Assembly (NCBI RefSeq): GCF_014646195.1
Contig: NZ_BMMZ01000004.1
Location: forward strand, 1-64,000
DNA length: 64,000 nucleotides
Direction: 5' to 3'
Origin: Microlunatus endophyticus
Lineage (GTDB): Bacteria > Actinomycetota > Actinomycetes > Propionibacteriales > Propionibacteriaceae
Below, piece by piece: positions 50,913-59,320 of this stretch. Position numbers and translations under genes: made by a program. The notes beneath the pieces are model-generated. The model was given only the letters and a program-made list of their open reading frames with translations, was not told where the DNA came from and made no database searches. Numbering within the stretch: the stretch's first letter is position 1; each line of letters opens with the position of its first letter.

Positions 50913-52490
50913 TCAGTCCTCCAGCAGCGCCATCGCCGCGCTGTGACCGCCCAAGCCGCTGACCGCGCCGCCACGTCGGCTGCTCGAACCACACACCAGC
51001 AGGCCCTCGTGCCCACTGGCGACGCCCCAGCGTTCGGCGGCCGTTGTCGTCGGCTCGTCGTCGGCCAGCCAGGGCCAGGACAACTCGCCGTGGAAGATGT
51101 GACCGCCGGGCATCCCGACAGCGGCTTCGACATCGAGCGGGGTCATCACCTCGATGCAGAGATCACCGTTGGCATCGGTTGCCAGGCAGTCCTCCAGCGG
51201 CTCGGCCAGCACCGATTGCAGACTCGCCAGCGCCGCATCCCGAGCCTGGTGCCGCACGGCGTCGGGGTCGCGTACGAAGAGGCTTGCGGGAGTGTGCAGA
51301 CCGAAGAGGGTCAGGGTGTGCCATCCCTGCTCGACCAGCTCGGGGTCGAGGATGCTCGGGTCAGTCAGGCTGTGGCAGTAGACCTCGCAGGGGAAGGGAT
51401 CCGGTAGTTTGCCGGCGAGCGCAGCCGCATGGGCCGCCTGCAATTCCTCGTAGCCCTGGTGCAGGTGGAGCGTACCGGCGAATGCGGTCTTCGGGTCCAG
51501 ACCGGAGCGCAGCCGGGGCAGCCGCTTGAGCACCATGTTGATCTTGAGCTGGTTGCCTTCTGGCTTCGGCGCTTGCTCGCCCAGGAGGCCGGCGAGGGTG
51601 TGCGCGGCACAGTTGGCCAGCACGTACGGCGCCTGCCAGGTTCCGGAAGAGGTCGTAACAGTCCAGCGATCATGATCGCGAGTCAGACTCCTAACCCGCT
51701 GATTAAGTGCCACTTCAGCTCCGGCCTCTCGGGCTGCATCGATCAACGACGCGGCCACGGCACCCATGCCGCCGACCGGCACCTTCCACTCGCCGGTGCT
51801 GTTGCCGATCACGTGATAGAGGAAGCAGCGGTTCTGCACCAGGCTCTGATCATGGACGCCTGCCTCGGTGCCGATCAGCGCATCGGTGAGGATCGTTCCG
51901 CGGATCGTGTCGTCGGCGAAGGTCCGTGTCACCAGGTCGCCGATCGGCTGCTCGGTGATCGCCGTCATCAGTTCCGCGCCGACCCGATGGGCGATCGCGC
52001 CGGCACGGGGGAGCGGTTCGGTGAGCGTCGGCGCGACCACCCGGGCGAAGCGACCAAGATCATCATGGAACAGCTGCCAGGCCTCGTACGCCTCCGGTCC
52101 GCCGGTCAGTTCGGCGAAGGAATCCCGGGTTGCCGTGCCCTCCGGGCGTTCGACCAGCAGACCATGATCATCGACAGGGGAGTAGGAGCCGACGGCCCGG
52201 GATCGCAACTCGAGCTCGAGTCCGAGATCGTCGATGATCTTCTGCGGCAGCAGGGAAACCAGGTAGGAGAAGCGCGACAGCCGGGCACCGACACCGGGGA
52301 AGACTTGCTCGCTGGCGACGGCGCCGCCGAGACGGTCGCGCACCTCCAGCACCACCACCGAGCGACCGGCGCGAGCCAGGTAGGCGGCGGCCACCAGACC
52401 GTTGTGGCCGCCGCCGATGATCACCACATCGGCCGTCCGCTCGGCACCTGCAGCGGCTCCGTTGCCACCACCTGCGGACATCGCGGTCAC
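50913..52490 (-). CDS. Phytoene desaturase-like (CrtI/NDP) FAD oxidoreductase
   Basis: This protein of about 525 residues has DVVIIGGGHNGLVAAAYLAR with the FAD dinucleotide fold near residue 20. VLEVRDRLGGAVASEQVFPG follows, as in CrtI/amine-oxidase proteins such as mammalian PYROXD2. The C-terminus SSSRRGGAVSGLGGHSAA is the second FAD site. No carotenoid synthesis genes are nearby, so carotenoid desaturation is not supported; related actinobacterial enzymes have no settled substrate. The GTG at 52490 overlaps the stop of gatD (GTGA); ATG 52481 is an alternative. Confidence 0.85.
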   Translation of the reverse strand: MTAMSAGGGNGAAAGAERTADVVIIGGGHNGLVAAAYLARAGRSVVVLEVRDRLGGAVASEQVFPGVGARLSRFSYLVSLLPQKIIDDLGLELELRSRAVGSYSPVDDHGLLVERPEGTATRDSFAELTGGPEAYEAWQLFHDDLGRFARVVAPTLTEPLPRAGAIAHRVGAELMTAITEQPIGDLVTRTFADDTIRGTILTDALIGTEAGVHDQSLVQNRCFLYHVIGNSTGEWKVPVGGMGAVAASLIDAAREAGAEVALNQRVRSLTRDHDRWTVTTSSGTWQAPYVLANCAAHTLAGLLGEQAPKPEGNQLKINMVLKRLPRLRSGLDPKTAFAGTLHLHQGYEELQAAHAAALAGKLPDPFPCEVYCHSLTDPSILDPELVEQGWHTLTLFGLHTPASLFVRDPDAVRHQARDAALASLQSVLAEPLEDCLATDANGDLCIEVMTPLDVEAAVGMPGGHIFHGELSWPWLADDEPTTTAAERWGVASGHEGLLVCGSSSRRGGAVSGLGGHSAAMALLED

Positions 52491-53224
52491 GAGCGGGCCG
52501 CTGCAATACGCTGCCGCCGCAGTTCGGTGATTTCCGGACGGTCGATGGGCGGAAGTGTAGTCCCCAATGCCAACTCCAGCACGTGATCGGCGAGGGCAGG
52601 ATTGCGTGCCAGTGCCGGGCCGTGCGGGTAGATCGCCAGCACCGTACCGTTCTGTGCGCCGTCGAATCCGGTGCCGTCGTTGCCGATCCCGACCTCGACC
52701 TGTGTCACTGGCTTCGCGTCCGGTCCGAGCGTGGTGTAGCCGCCGTGATTCTCGAAGCCGGTGATCCACTGTTCCTCACCGGAGTGATCGATCCAGCGGC
52801 CCAGCAACTCGCCGACTGCCCGGGCCGGCCCGCGCCGGGTGGTCACGTCGAGCAGGCCGAGTCCCTCGGTGACGGTGTCGTCGTCGCCGATCGTGAACGT
52901 GTTGCCGAGGATCTGGTAGCCGGCACAGACCGCGAACACCGCCGCCCCGCGATCGACCGCGCGGTAGATGCTGCCGTCCTGCTTGAGCGCCTTGACCGCT
53001 GATATCTGGGCGGCGTCCTCGCCGCCGCCGAGCAGGTAGACGTCGCCGGTCTCGGGCAGCGGATCGCCGGGCTCGACGACATGCAGGACCGGGTCGTACC
53101 CCCGCCAGGCGAGCCGCTTCATCAACACCGTGGCGTTGCCGCGATCACCGTAGATTCCCAACAGGGACTGGTAGATCAGCACCACCTCGACGCGCTTGTC
53201 GCTGCCGGAACTCGCCGCACTCAT
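52487..53224 (-). CDS. gatD: GatD, glutaminase subunit of lipid II isoglutaminyl synthase
   Basis: This 245-residue class I glutamine amidotransferase-like protein has the nucleophile in FAVCAGYQILGNTF and the histidine in GFENHGGYTTLG. It frees ammonia from glutamine for MurT, which amidates the D-glutamate of lipid II. ATGA couples it to murT upstream and GTGA couples it to the CrtI-like gene downstream. Length and motifs match GatD of Staphylococcus and Mycobacterium. Confidence 0.92.
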   Translation of the reverse strand: MSAASSGSDKRVEVVLIYQSLLGIYGDRGNATVLMKRLAWRGYDPVLHVVEPGDPLPETGDVYLLGGGEDAAQISAVKALKQDGSIYRAVDRGAAVFAVCAGYQILGNTFTIGDDDTVTEGLGLLDVTTRRGPARAVGELLGRWIDHSGEEQWITGFENHGGYTTLGPDAKPVTQVEVGIGNDGTGFDGAQNGTVLAIYPHGPALARNPALADHVLELALGTTLPPIDRPEITELRRQRIAAARS

Positions 53225-54567
53225 GCCAGGCCTCCCATCTTGCGCAGCCGTTGGAACGGCGTATATGTGGCGACGATGTCGACCGGTTCGGTGTGCCCGA
53301 CCACCGCCTGACCAAGATCAGGAAGACAGACATGATCAACTCCGGCGTATGCCAGGCGTACGGCCAGGTCCTGCGCCCTGGGGCCGGTGGCGATCACCCG
53401 ACGGCCGGCCAGCTGTTCGTACTCGACGTCCCACAACCAGGAGACGTCGCGACCGTCGGCCGCCGCTGAATCGATCGCCAGGATCACCGTGTCGGTCGCC
53501 ACCAGCGGCAGCGCCTCGGCCCAGCCGGCCGGATTCTTGGCCAGCAGCAGCCGGGCCGTGGTCGAACCGAAGTGTGCGGTGCCGAAGCGACCGGCCGGTG
53601 AGGTGACCGTCTGCATCCCCGCGATCGCCACATCGGGATCGATGCCCAGCACCCCGGCGGCGGCCAGTGCGCAGGCGGCGTTGCTGATGTTGAACTTGCC
53701 GGGCAGTTGCAGCCGCGGGTCGTGCAGGCTGCCGTCCGGCGTACTGATCTTGTCCCCGAGCACCCGGTAGTCGGCGGTCGGCTCGGCGAGCTCACAGTCC
53801 CGGCAGCGCCAGGTCTTGCCGAATTCGCCCTCGATTCGCAGCAGCGTCCCGCCGCACTGCGGGCAGAGCACCGCGTCCTGCAACCAGGTGCTCGCGGTGT
53901 CCACCCAGACCGTCTGCTTGGCTTCCTTTGCCGCCCACACCACCAGCGGTTCGTCGGCGTTGGCGACCACGATCGGGCCTTCGTCGCCGGCGCTGATCAG
54001 CGCATTCCGCCAGGCCCGGGCGAGCGCCTTGATCTCGTGGTGGCGGTCCAACTGGTCGCGGCTGAAGTTGAGCAGCACGAGGACCTCCGGTCGCCCGAGG
54101 CGTACGACATCGGCGACGACCCGCTCGTCGGTCTCCAGGATGGCGATATCGGCGCCGGGCTTCTTGGACAACGCCGAGGCGATGCCGCCGTGCAGATTGG
54201 CTCCGTCGGCGTTGTGCACGATCCGTTCCGGGCCGCCCCATCCCCGGTCAACCAGCGCGGCACCGACCGAGGCGGCGAGCAGGTGGGTGGTGGTGGTCTT
54301 GCCGTTGGTGCCCGAGACCATCGCGATCCGCCGGCCGTGCAGCAGCTTGGCCAGCGCCTGCGGATCGGCCTTGAGCATCACCTGCCCCTGGATCGCGGTG
54401 CCGGTTCCACGGCCGGCCAGCCGGGACGCGCGGGCGGCCAGGCGTCCGGCAGTTGTCGCAGCGGCCAGCCGGATCCTGGGCACCGGGGCCAGCCGGGGCC
54501 GGGAACCGGGCACGTCGAGCGGTGCGAGGGCGGTCTCCGGAAGAGGCATGGCGCTATTGTCACCCAT
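53221..54567 (-). CDS. murT: MurT, ligase subunit of lipid II isoglutaminyl synthase
   Basis: This Mur-ligase-like protein of about 448 residues has the P-loop VSGTNGKTTTTHLLAAS, a central domain, and LCPQCGGTLLRIEG with two CxxC pairs (CPQC and CRDC) that form the zinc ribbon typical of MurT. The DUF1727 C-terminal domain follows. With GatD it amidates the alpha-carboxylate of D-Glu in lipid II, which affects cross-linking. Starts at 54567 (MGDNSAMPL) or 54549 are possible. It is divergent from the epimerase gene. Confidence 0.93.
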   Translation of the reverse strand: MGDNSAMPLPETALAPLDVPGSRPRLAPVPRIRLAAATTAGRLAARASRLAGRGTGTAIQGQVMLKADPQALAKLLHGRRIAMVSGTNGKTTTTHLLAASVGAALVDRGWGGPERIVHNADGANLHGGIASALSKKPGADIAILETDERVVADVVRLGRPEVLVLLNFSRDQLDRHHEIKALARAWRNALISAGDEGPIVVANADEPLVVWAAKEAKQTVWVDTASTWLQDAVLCPQCGGTLLRIEGEFGKTWRCRDCELAEPTADYRVLGDKISTPDGSLHDPRLQLPGKFNISNAACALAAAGVLGIDPDVAIAGMQTVTSPAGRFGTAHFGSTTARLLLAKNPAGWAEALPLVATDTVILAIDSAAADGRDVSWLWDVEYEQLAGRRVIATGPRAQDLAVRLAYAGVDHVCLPDLGQAVVGHTEPVDIVATYTPFQRLRKMGGLA

Positions 54568-54614
54568 CCCTCGCCGTGCGGCCGTCTCGTCACCGGCCAC
54601 TAGCATCGGGAGAC

Positions 54615-55418
54615 GTGAGGATCTGGGTCAGCGGCGCTGCAGGCAAGCTGGGCTCGCAGGTCAGCGAGCAGTTGCGCGACGACGGCCACGAGGTGGTCGG
54701 GGTTGATCGCCGGCCTGCTTCCGGGGTGCAGACGGTGGATCTGGAGGACCCGGCCGCGGTCGGGGCATCGCTGAGCGGTTGCGATGCGATCATCCACTGC
54801 GCGGCGATCCCGAGTCCGGAGGGCCACGAACCGGCCGAGCTGGTCCGCAACAATACGATGTCGACCTTCAATGCGCTCGAGGAAGCCTGGAAGCTCGGGA
54901 TCCGTACGGCGGTGCTCGCCTCCAGCGGCTCGATCTATGGCACCGCCTGGTCGCCGGAGCCGATCGACCAGCCGTACGTCCCGGTCGACGAGGACAGTCC
55001 GTTGCAGTACGTCGACCCGTACGCGTTGACCAAGGACTTCCTTGAGCGGATGGGCCAGGCGTACGCCCGCCGCGGGATGACCGTCACCGCGCTGCGGTTC
55101 CATTGGATTCTGACCGCCGCCGAACAGGACGAGCTGGCCACGCGACAGCCGGTCGAGGACGAGGTCAAGAACCTCTGGGGCTTCGTCGATCTCGGCGACG
55201 CGGCCCGTGCCTGCACCCAGTCGCTGCAGCGCGACGGGGGTTCGGAGCCGTACGCGGTGTTGGTGATCGCCTCCGGCCGGACCTGGGCCGGCGAGCCGAC
55301 CGCCGACATGCTGCGCCGCTACTGCCCGGACACCGATGTCCGGGGCGCGTTCGAGGGCAGTCAGGGTGCGTACGACATCAGCCACGCCCGCGAGCTGATC
55401 GGCTGGCAGCCGACATGA
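54615..55418 (+). CDS. NAD-dependent epimerase/dehydratase family protein
   Basis: This 267-residue extended SDR has RIWVSGAAGKLGSQVSEQL for NAD, HCAAIPSP, SSGSIYGTAW with the serine, and YALTKDFLE with the Y-x3-K pair. It probably oxidises or epimerises a sugar derivative. The GTG start at 54615 lies near the divergent murT. The next gene begins inside its stop (ATGA), so it heads a run of four overlapping genes ending in glpD. Confidence 0.86.
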   Translation: MRIWVSGAAGKLGSQVSEQLRDDGHEVVGVDRRPASGVQTVDLEDPAAVGASLSGCDAIIHCAAIPSPEGHEPAELVRNNTMSTFNALEEAWKLGIRTAVLASSGSIYGTAWSPEPIDQPYVPVDEDSPLQYVDPYALTKDFLERMGQAYARRGMTVTALRFHWILTAAEQDELATRQPVEDEVKNLWGFVDLGDAARACTQSLQRDGGSEPYAVLVIASGRTWAGEPTADMLRRYCPDTDVRGAFEGSQGAYDISHARELIGWQPT

Positions 55419-55786
55419 GCCGACCGACCGTTCGCGGTGCCGTGATTGACGACCAGACCCGCTGCAGGCACTGGCATGGGCCGTACGACGTGGTCGCGAT
55501 CAAGTTCGCCTGTTGCGGCGACTTCTATCCCTGCATCAGCTGTCACGCCGAGGCGACCGAACACCCGGTCCGTCGCTGGCCGATCAGCCAGCGTGCCGAT
55601 CCGGCGGTGCTCTGCGGGGTCTGCGGCCACCTGCTCACCATCGACGATTACCTGGTCGCCACCAGCTGCCCGGCGTGTTCGGCGGCGTTCAATCCCCGCT
55701 GCTCGCTGCACCATCACCTGTACTTCGAGCTGGCGGGCGAGACCGGCTCAGCTGCTCCGGATCCGAACGCTAAGGTCGAGATGTGA
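55415..55786 (+). CDS. CHY-type zinc-finger protein
   Basis: This 123-residue protein has RCRHWHGPYDVVAIKFACCG, followed by CISCHAEATEH and the CxxC pairs in LCGVCGHLL and SCPACSAAF, ending with CSLHHHLYF. These form the CHY zinc-finger binding several zinc ions. In eukaryotes the domain is part of Pirh2; bacterial stand-alone copies have no defined role. It overlaps the genes on both sides (ATGA, GTGA) and is therefore co-translated with the epimerase and ThuA. Confidence 0.88.
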   Translation: MSRPTVRGAVIDDQTRCRHWHGPYDVVAIKFACCGDFYPCISCHAEATEHPVRRWPISQRADPAVLCGVCGHLLTIDDYLVATSCPACSAAFNPRCSLHHHLYFELAGETGSAAPDPNAKVEM

Positions 55787-56493
55787 CCGGAAGCAGGATC
55801 CGCATCATCGCCGGCGTCGGCCGCTTCAGTGACCCGTGGCACCCGTTCGCCGAGACCTCCCCGCGCATCGCCGCGCTGTTGACCGAACAAGATCATCAGG
55901 TCGAGATCCGCGACTCCACGCCCAACGCCTTCACCGGGCTTGACGACGTCGACCTGGTCGTCCTCAACCTTGGCGGCGGTGAGGGCGAAGCGGCCGCGGC
56001 GGAGGAGTACGACGCGGCGACCTGGCGGTCGACCTTCGAGAACTTCGGACAGTGGATCCGGGCCGGGCATCCGATCCTCGGCATCCACTGCGTCGCGAAT
56101 GCATTCCCGGACTGGACCGAGTGGGAGGGGTTGCTCGGCGGTCTCTGGATCCGCGGCACCTCCCATCATCCGCCGCGCAACGAGTTCACCTTCGACGTCG
56201 TCCCTGCCCACCTGACCCATCCCGCGGTCGGCGGACTGTCCACCATCACGGCGCTCGACGAGCGCTACTCTGAGCTGGACGTCGCCGGCAGTTCCATACC
56301 GCTGGTGCAGCACCGCTTCGACGACAAGGACCAGATCATGGTCTGGGCCGTCGACGACGGGCATCGCAAAGCGGTCTACGACGGTCTGGGCCACAATCTC
56401 GAGTCCTACGACAGCCCGGAGCGGTGCCGGCTGCTGGTAGCCGAGGTCGACTGGCTTCTTGATCATCCCGAGGGCACAGAGGCAGGCTCGTGA
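55783..56493 (+). CDS. ThuA-family protein (glutamine amidotransferase-like fold)
   Basis: This 236-residue protein has IIAGVGRFSDPWHPFAETSP, DLVVLNLGGGEG, GHPILGIHCVANAFPDWTEW with the cysteine of the family, and HHPPRNEFTFDV. ThuA proteins are linked to trehalose and other disaccharide use. It is coupled to the CHY gene by GTGA and to glpD by GTGA, so a sugar or polyol breakdown role is plausible. Confidence 0.84.
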   Translation: MTGSRIRIIAGVGRFSDPWHPFAETSPRIAALLTEQDHQVEIRDSTPNAFTGLDDVDLVVLNLGGGEGEAAAAEEYDAATWRSTFENFGQWIRAGHPILGIHCVANAFPDWTEWEGLLGGLWIRGTSHHPPRNEFTFDVVPAHLTHPAVGGLSTITALDERYSELDVAGSSIPLVQHRFDDKDQIMVWAVDDGHRKAVYDGLGHNLESYDSPERCRLLVAEVDWLLDHPEGTEAGS

Positions 56494-58244
56494 TCGACAG
56501 CAGATTGACCTCCGCCTCACGCGCCGAGGCCCTCGAACGGTTGGCAGCAAGCAACTCCGAGGGGCAAGAGCTTGACATCCTGGTCATCGGCGGCGGCGTT
56601 ACCGGCGCAGGGATTGCCCTGGACGCGGCGACCCGCGGACTGACGACCGGAGTTGTCGAGGCGCAGGACTGGGCGTCCGGCACCTCGAGCAAGTCCAGCA
56701 AACTGATCCACGGCGGGCTGCGCTACCTGCAGATGTTCGACTTCAAACTGGTCCACGAGGCACTGGTCGAACGCGGGCTGCTGCTCAGCCAGATCGCGCC
56801 GCACCTGGTCAAGCCGGTGCCCTTCCTGTATCCCTTGCACAACAGGGTTTTCGGACGGGCCTATGTCGAGACCGGCATCAGCCTGTACGACGGTCTGGCC
56901 AGCCTCAGCACCGGTACAAAGGTGCGCGGGCAGCGTCGAAGGATCCTGCCCTGGCACACCTATATGGGTCACCACCGGATGATGGAGCGCTTCCCGGGGC
57001 TCGATCCCAAGGCGGCTGCCGGGGCGATCCAGTACTGGGACGCGACGGTCGACGATGCCCGGTTCGTCGCCGATCTTGTCCGTACGGCCCAGGCGTACGG
57101 AGCCTTCCCGGCCAGTCGGACCCAGGTATCCGGATTGATCAAGGACGGCGACCGGGTCGTCGGTGCGAGGCTCGTCGATCTTGAGACCGGCACAAAGCTC
57201 GAGGTCCGGGCGCGGACCGTGATCAACTCGACCGGCGTCTGGACCGACACGACCGAGAAGCTCACCGGGACCGACGGTAGCCTGAAAGTCCTTGCCTCCA
57301 AGGGCGTTCACATCGTCGTGCCCCGGGAACGCATCGACGGCCGGGTCGGACTGATCTTGCAGACCGAGAGCAGCGTGCTGTTCATCATCCCGTGGTCGCG
57401 TTACTGGATCATCGGCACCACCGACACCCCGTGGACCGAGGACGTCACCCACCCGGTCGCCACGGCCCGCGACATCGACTACGTCCTCGAGCAGGCGAAC
57501 GCCGTGCTGGCCCGTCCGCTCACCCGTGACGACATCATCGGCCACTACGCCGGCCTCCGGCCACTGCTGCAGCCGGGCACGACCGGCGACGGCGTCTCGG
57601 CCAAGATCTCCCGCGAACACACCGTCGCTTCGCCGGCACCGGGCATGGTCTCGATCGCCGGCGGCAAATTCACCACCTACCGGGTGATGGCCAAGGACGC
57701 CGTCGACTTCGCGCTGGGGGAGCGGGCCGTACGGCTTCCCTCGGTGACTGCGAACGTGCCGTTGGTCGGCGCGGTCGGCTATCCCGGCGCCCGCGAGCAC
57801 ACCACTGCGCTGGCTGCCCGCTACGGCTGGGACGCCTGGCGGATCTCGCATCTGCTGCACCGCTATGGCGCCGAGATCAGTGAGATCACCCGGCTCTGCA
57901 CCGACGATCCTTCGATGGCTCAGCCGTTGACCGGCGCGACCGCCTACATCCGGGCCGAGATCGCCTTCGCGGTCGGCCACGAGGGTGCGCTGCACCTGGA
58001 CGACGTCCTGGCCCGCCGGACTCGGATCGTCTACGAGGAGCCTCAGCAGGGACTTGCGGCACTGGACGAGATCGCCGACCTGGTGGCGCCCCTGCTGGGC
58101 TGGAGCGAGGACCAGAAGGCTGCCGAGGTCCGGGCCTACCGGGAGCGGGCCAGGGCCGAGTCGGAGGCGATCCAGCAACCTGATGATCACGCCGCCGCCG
58201 AGGTGCGGGCCCGGGTCGATGATCACGTGCCGATGATCAGTTGA
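56490..58244 (+). CDS. glpD: Aerobic glycerol-3-phosphate dehydrogenase
   Basis: This 584-residue FAD enzyme at the membrane oxidises glycerol 3-phosphate to DHAP and passes electrons to quinone. It has ILVIGGGVTGAGIALDAATR for FAD, GTSSKSSKLIHGGLRYLQMF, the GIHIV-type segment SKGVHIVVPRE, and FTTYRVMAKDAVDFAL. The C-terminal DUF-like domain is complete. A GTG overlaps the stop of the ThuA gene. It ends the four-gene coupled run. Confidence 0.93.
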   Translation: MIDSRLTSASRAEALERLAASNSEGQELDILVIGGGVTGAGIALDAATRGLTTGVVEAQDWASGTSSKSSKLIHGGLRYLQMFDFKLVHEALVERGLLLSQIAPHLVKPVPFLYPLHNRVFGRAYVETGISLYDGLASLSTGTKVRGQRRRILPWHTYMGHHRMMERFPGLDPKAAAGAIQYWDATVDDARFVADLVRTAQAYGAFPASRTQVSGLIKDGDRVVGARLVDLETGTKLEVRARTVINSTGVWTDTTEKLTGTDGSLKVLASKGVHIVVPRERIDGRVGLILQTESSVLFIIPWSRYWIIGTTDTPWTEDVTHPVATARDIDYVLEQANAVLARPLTRDDIIGHYAGLRPLLQPGTTGDGVSAKISREHTVASPAPGMVSIAGGKFTTYRVMAKDAVDFALGERAVRLPSVTANVPLVGAVGYPGAREHTTALAARYGWDAWRISHLLHRYGAEISEITRLCTDDPSMAQPLTGATAYIRAEIAFAVGHEGALHLDDVLARRTRIVYEEPQQGLAALDEIADLVAPLLGWSEDQKAAEVRAYRERARAESEAIQQPDDHAAAEVRARVDDHVPMIS

Positions 58245-58314
58245 ACCGAATGCCCCGTTAGCTCGTACACCGGTCAGCAGGTCCATGACTGTCGGCTGGC
58301 AGAGGGGGAGCGGG

Positions 58315-58881
58315 ATGACGACTGCACGGGTCCCCGTTGGCGTCGGTCGGGTCGGGCTCGCCAATGTGATCACCGGCTCTCGCCTCTTGATCGCCGTCGC
58401 CGCTTTCATCTTGCTGCTCGTAGCTGTTGGCGGTCGGGAGCAGCCGCTCATGATTGCCGCCGCGGTGCTGGCCGGAGTCAGTCTGCTGCTGGACGGGATC
58501 GACGGTCGGGTCGCGCGGGCCCGGCACGAGGCGAGCCGGTTCGGCGCGATCTTCGACAACGAAGCGGATGCTGCGACGGTGGCGCTGTTGTCGGTCGGCC
58601 TGTGGATCAACGGCATCGCCGGCTGGTGGGTGCTGCTGATCGGCGCGATGCGTTATCTGTTTCTGCTCGCCGGCATGGTGCTGCCCGCGCTGCGGGGCCG
58701 GCTGCCGGTGAGCATGCTGCGCAAGGTGCTCGGGATCAGCCAGGGGATCTCGTTGGCGCTTGCTTTGTTCGGCGCCGCGATCCACGCGTCGGCCGGGTGG
58801 CAGCTGTTGCCGGCGATCGCGCTGGTCGGTCTATTCTGGTCGTTCGGCCGGGACACCGTCCACCTGCTGACGCGACGCTGA
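58315..58881 (+). CDS. CDP-alcohol phosphatidyltransferase
   Basis: This 188-residue membrane enzyme has the family motif DGIDGRVARARHEASRFGAI followed by FDNEAD, giving DG-x2-AR-x8-G-x3-D-x3-D, the metal and CDP site. About six helices surround it. It would join a CDP-activated lipid to an alcohol or sugar, as in phospholipid synthesis. ATG 58315 has GGGGGAG upstream; an earlier ATG at 58285 is possible but less likely. The alcohol acceptor is unknown. Confidence 0.88.
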   Translation: MTTARVPVGVGRVGLANVITGSRLLIAVAAFILLLVAVGGREQPLMIAAAVLAGVSLLLDGIDGRVARARHEASRFGAIFDNEADAATVALLSVGLWINGIAGWWVLLIGAMRYLFLLAGMVLPALRGRLPVSMLRKVLGISQGISLALALFGAAIHASAGWQLLPAIALVGLFWSFGRDTVHLLTRR

Positions 58882-58912
58882 CCAGGCGACGCTGATCACC
58901 AACTTGCCATGA

Positions 58913-58928
58913 TCGAACACATGTTCGA
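58913..58928. promoter_or_regulatory. Perfect LexA SOS box
   Basis: TCGAAC-ACAT-GTTCGA matches the actinobacterial LexA operator consensus TCGAAC-N4-GTTCGA at every fixed position. It lies 11 bases before the ATG at 58939, and GATACT (58927-58932) could be the -10 of a leaderless promoter under it. Confidence 0.85.
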
Positions 58929-58938
58929 TACTCGATCC

Positions 58939-59220
58939 ATGGCGCAGGATCATCGGTACGGGGCGTTCGGGGCACCGTCGGAGTGGAACCACCAGCAGGT
59001 GGTCAACGTCGAATGGCCGCCGCAGGGGATTCCGCCCATGCTCCCCGAGAACCCACCGGTGCCGGTCCAGGTCCGAGTCGTGTGGGAGCACGACGGCGAG
59101 GAGTGGATCCCCGGCCGCGCGGTCCGCTGGCTGCGGCCGGTGGTGTTCGTGCTGATCAACGATCAGCGGCATCGCGGTGCCGGAGTCTGGGTGCCGTTGA
59201 AGGATGTGCGGCGAACCTGA
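58939..59220 (+). CDS. Small hypothetical protein, probably SOS-induced
   Basis: This 93-residue soluble protein has an N-terminal MAQDHRYGAFGAPSEW, a proline-rich middle (PPQGIPPMLPENPPVPV) and a C-terminal beta-rich half: VRVVWEHDGEEWIPGRAVRW and VFVLINDQRHRG, ending GVWVPLKDVRR. The tail could form a small barrel. I do not recognise the family. The ATG at 58939 lies just after a perfect LexA box; two upstream in-frame ATGs (58909, 58921) overlap the box and are unlikely starts. DNA damage induction is inferred from the operator. Confidence 0.65.
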   Translation: MAQDHRYGAFGAPSEWNHQQVVNVEWPPQGIPPMLPENPPVPVQVRVVWEHDGEEWIPGRAVRWLRPVVFVLINDQRHRGAGVWVPLKDVRRT

Positions 59221-59320
59221 CGCACAGCCGTTGAGATACAGGCTGTCCGGGTCGCTCAGGCAAGATGATCGAGCGGTAGGGTCCGACAAGGTACTCATCG
59301 GCCTGTGCGGAGGAGCACGT

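Noticed and set aside
50913..52490. Carotenoid biosynthesis gene
   Set aside because: The CrtI-like fold is present, but no phytoene synthase or other carotenoid gene is nearby. The coupling is with murT-gatD.
58909..58938. Upstream ATGs as start of the SOS-box gene
   Set aside because: They lie inside or before the LexA box. Translation from them would need a transcript starting above the operator.
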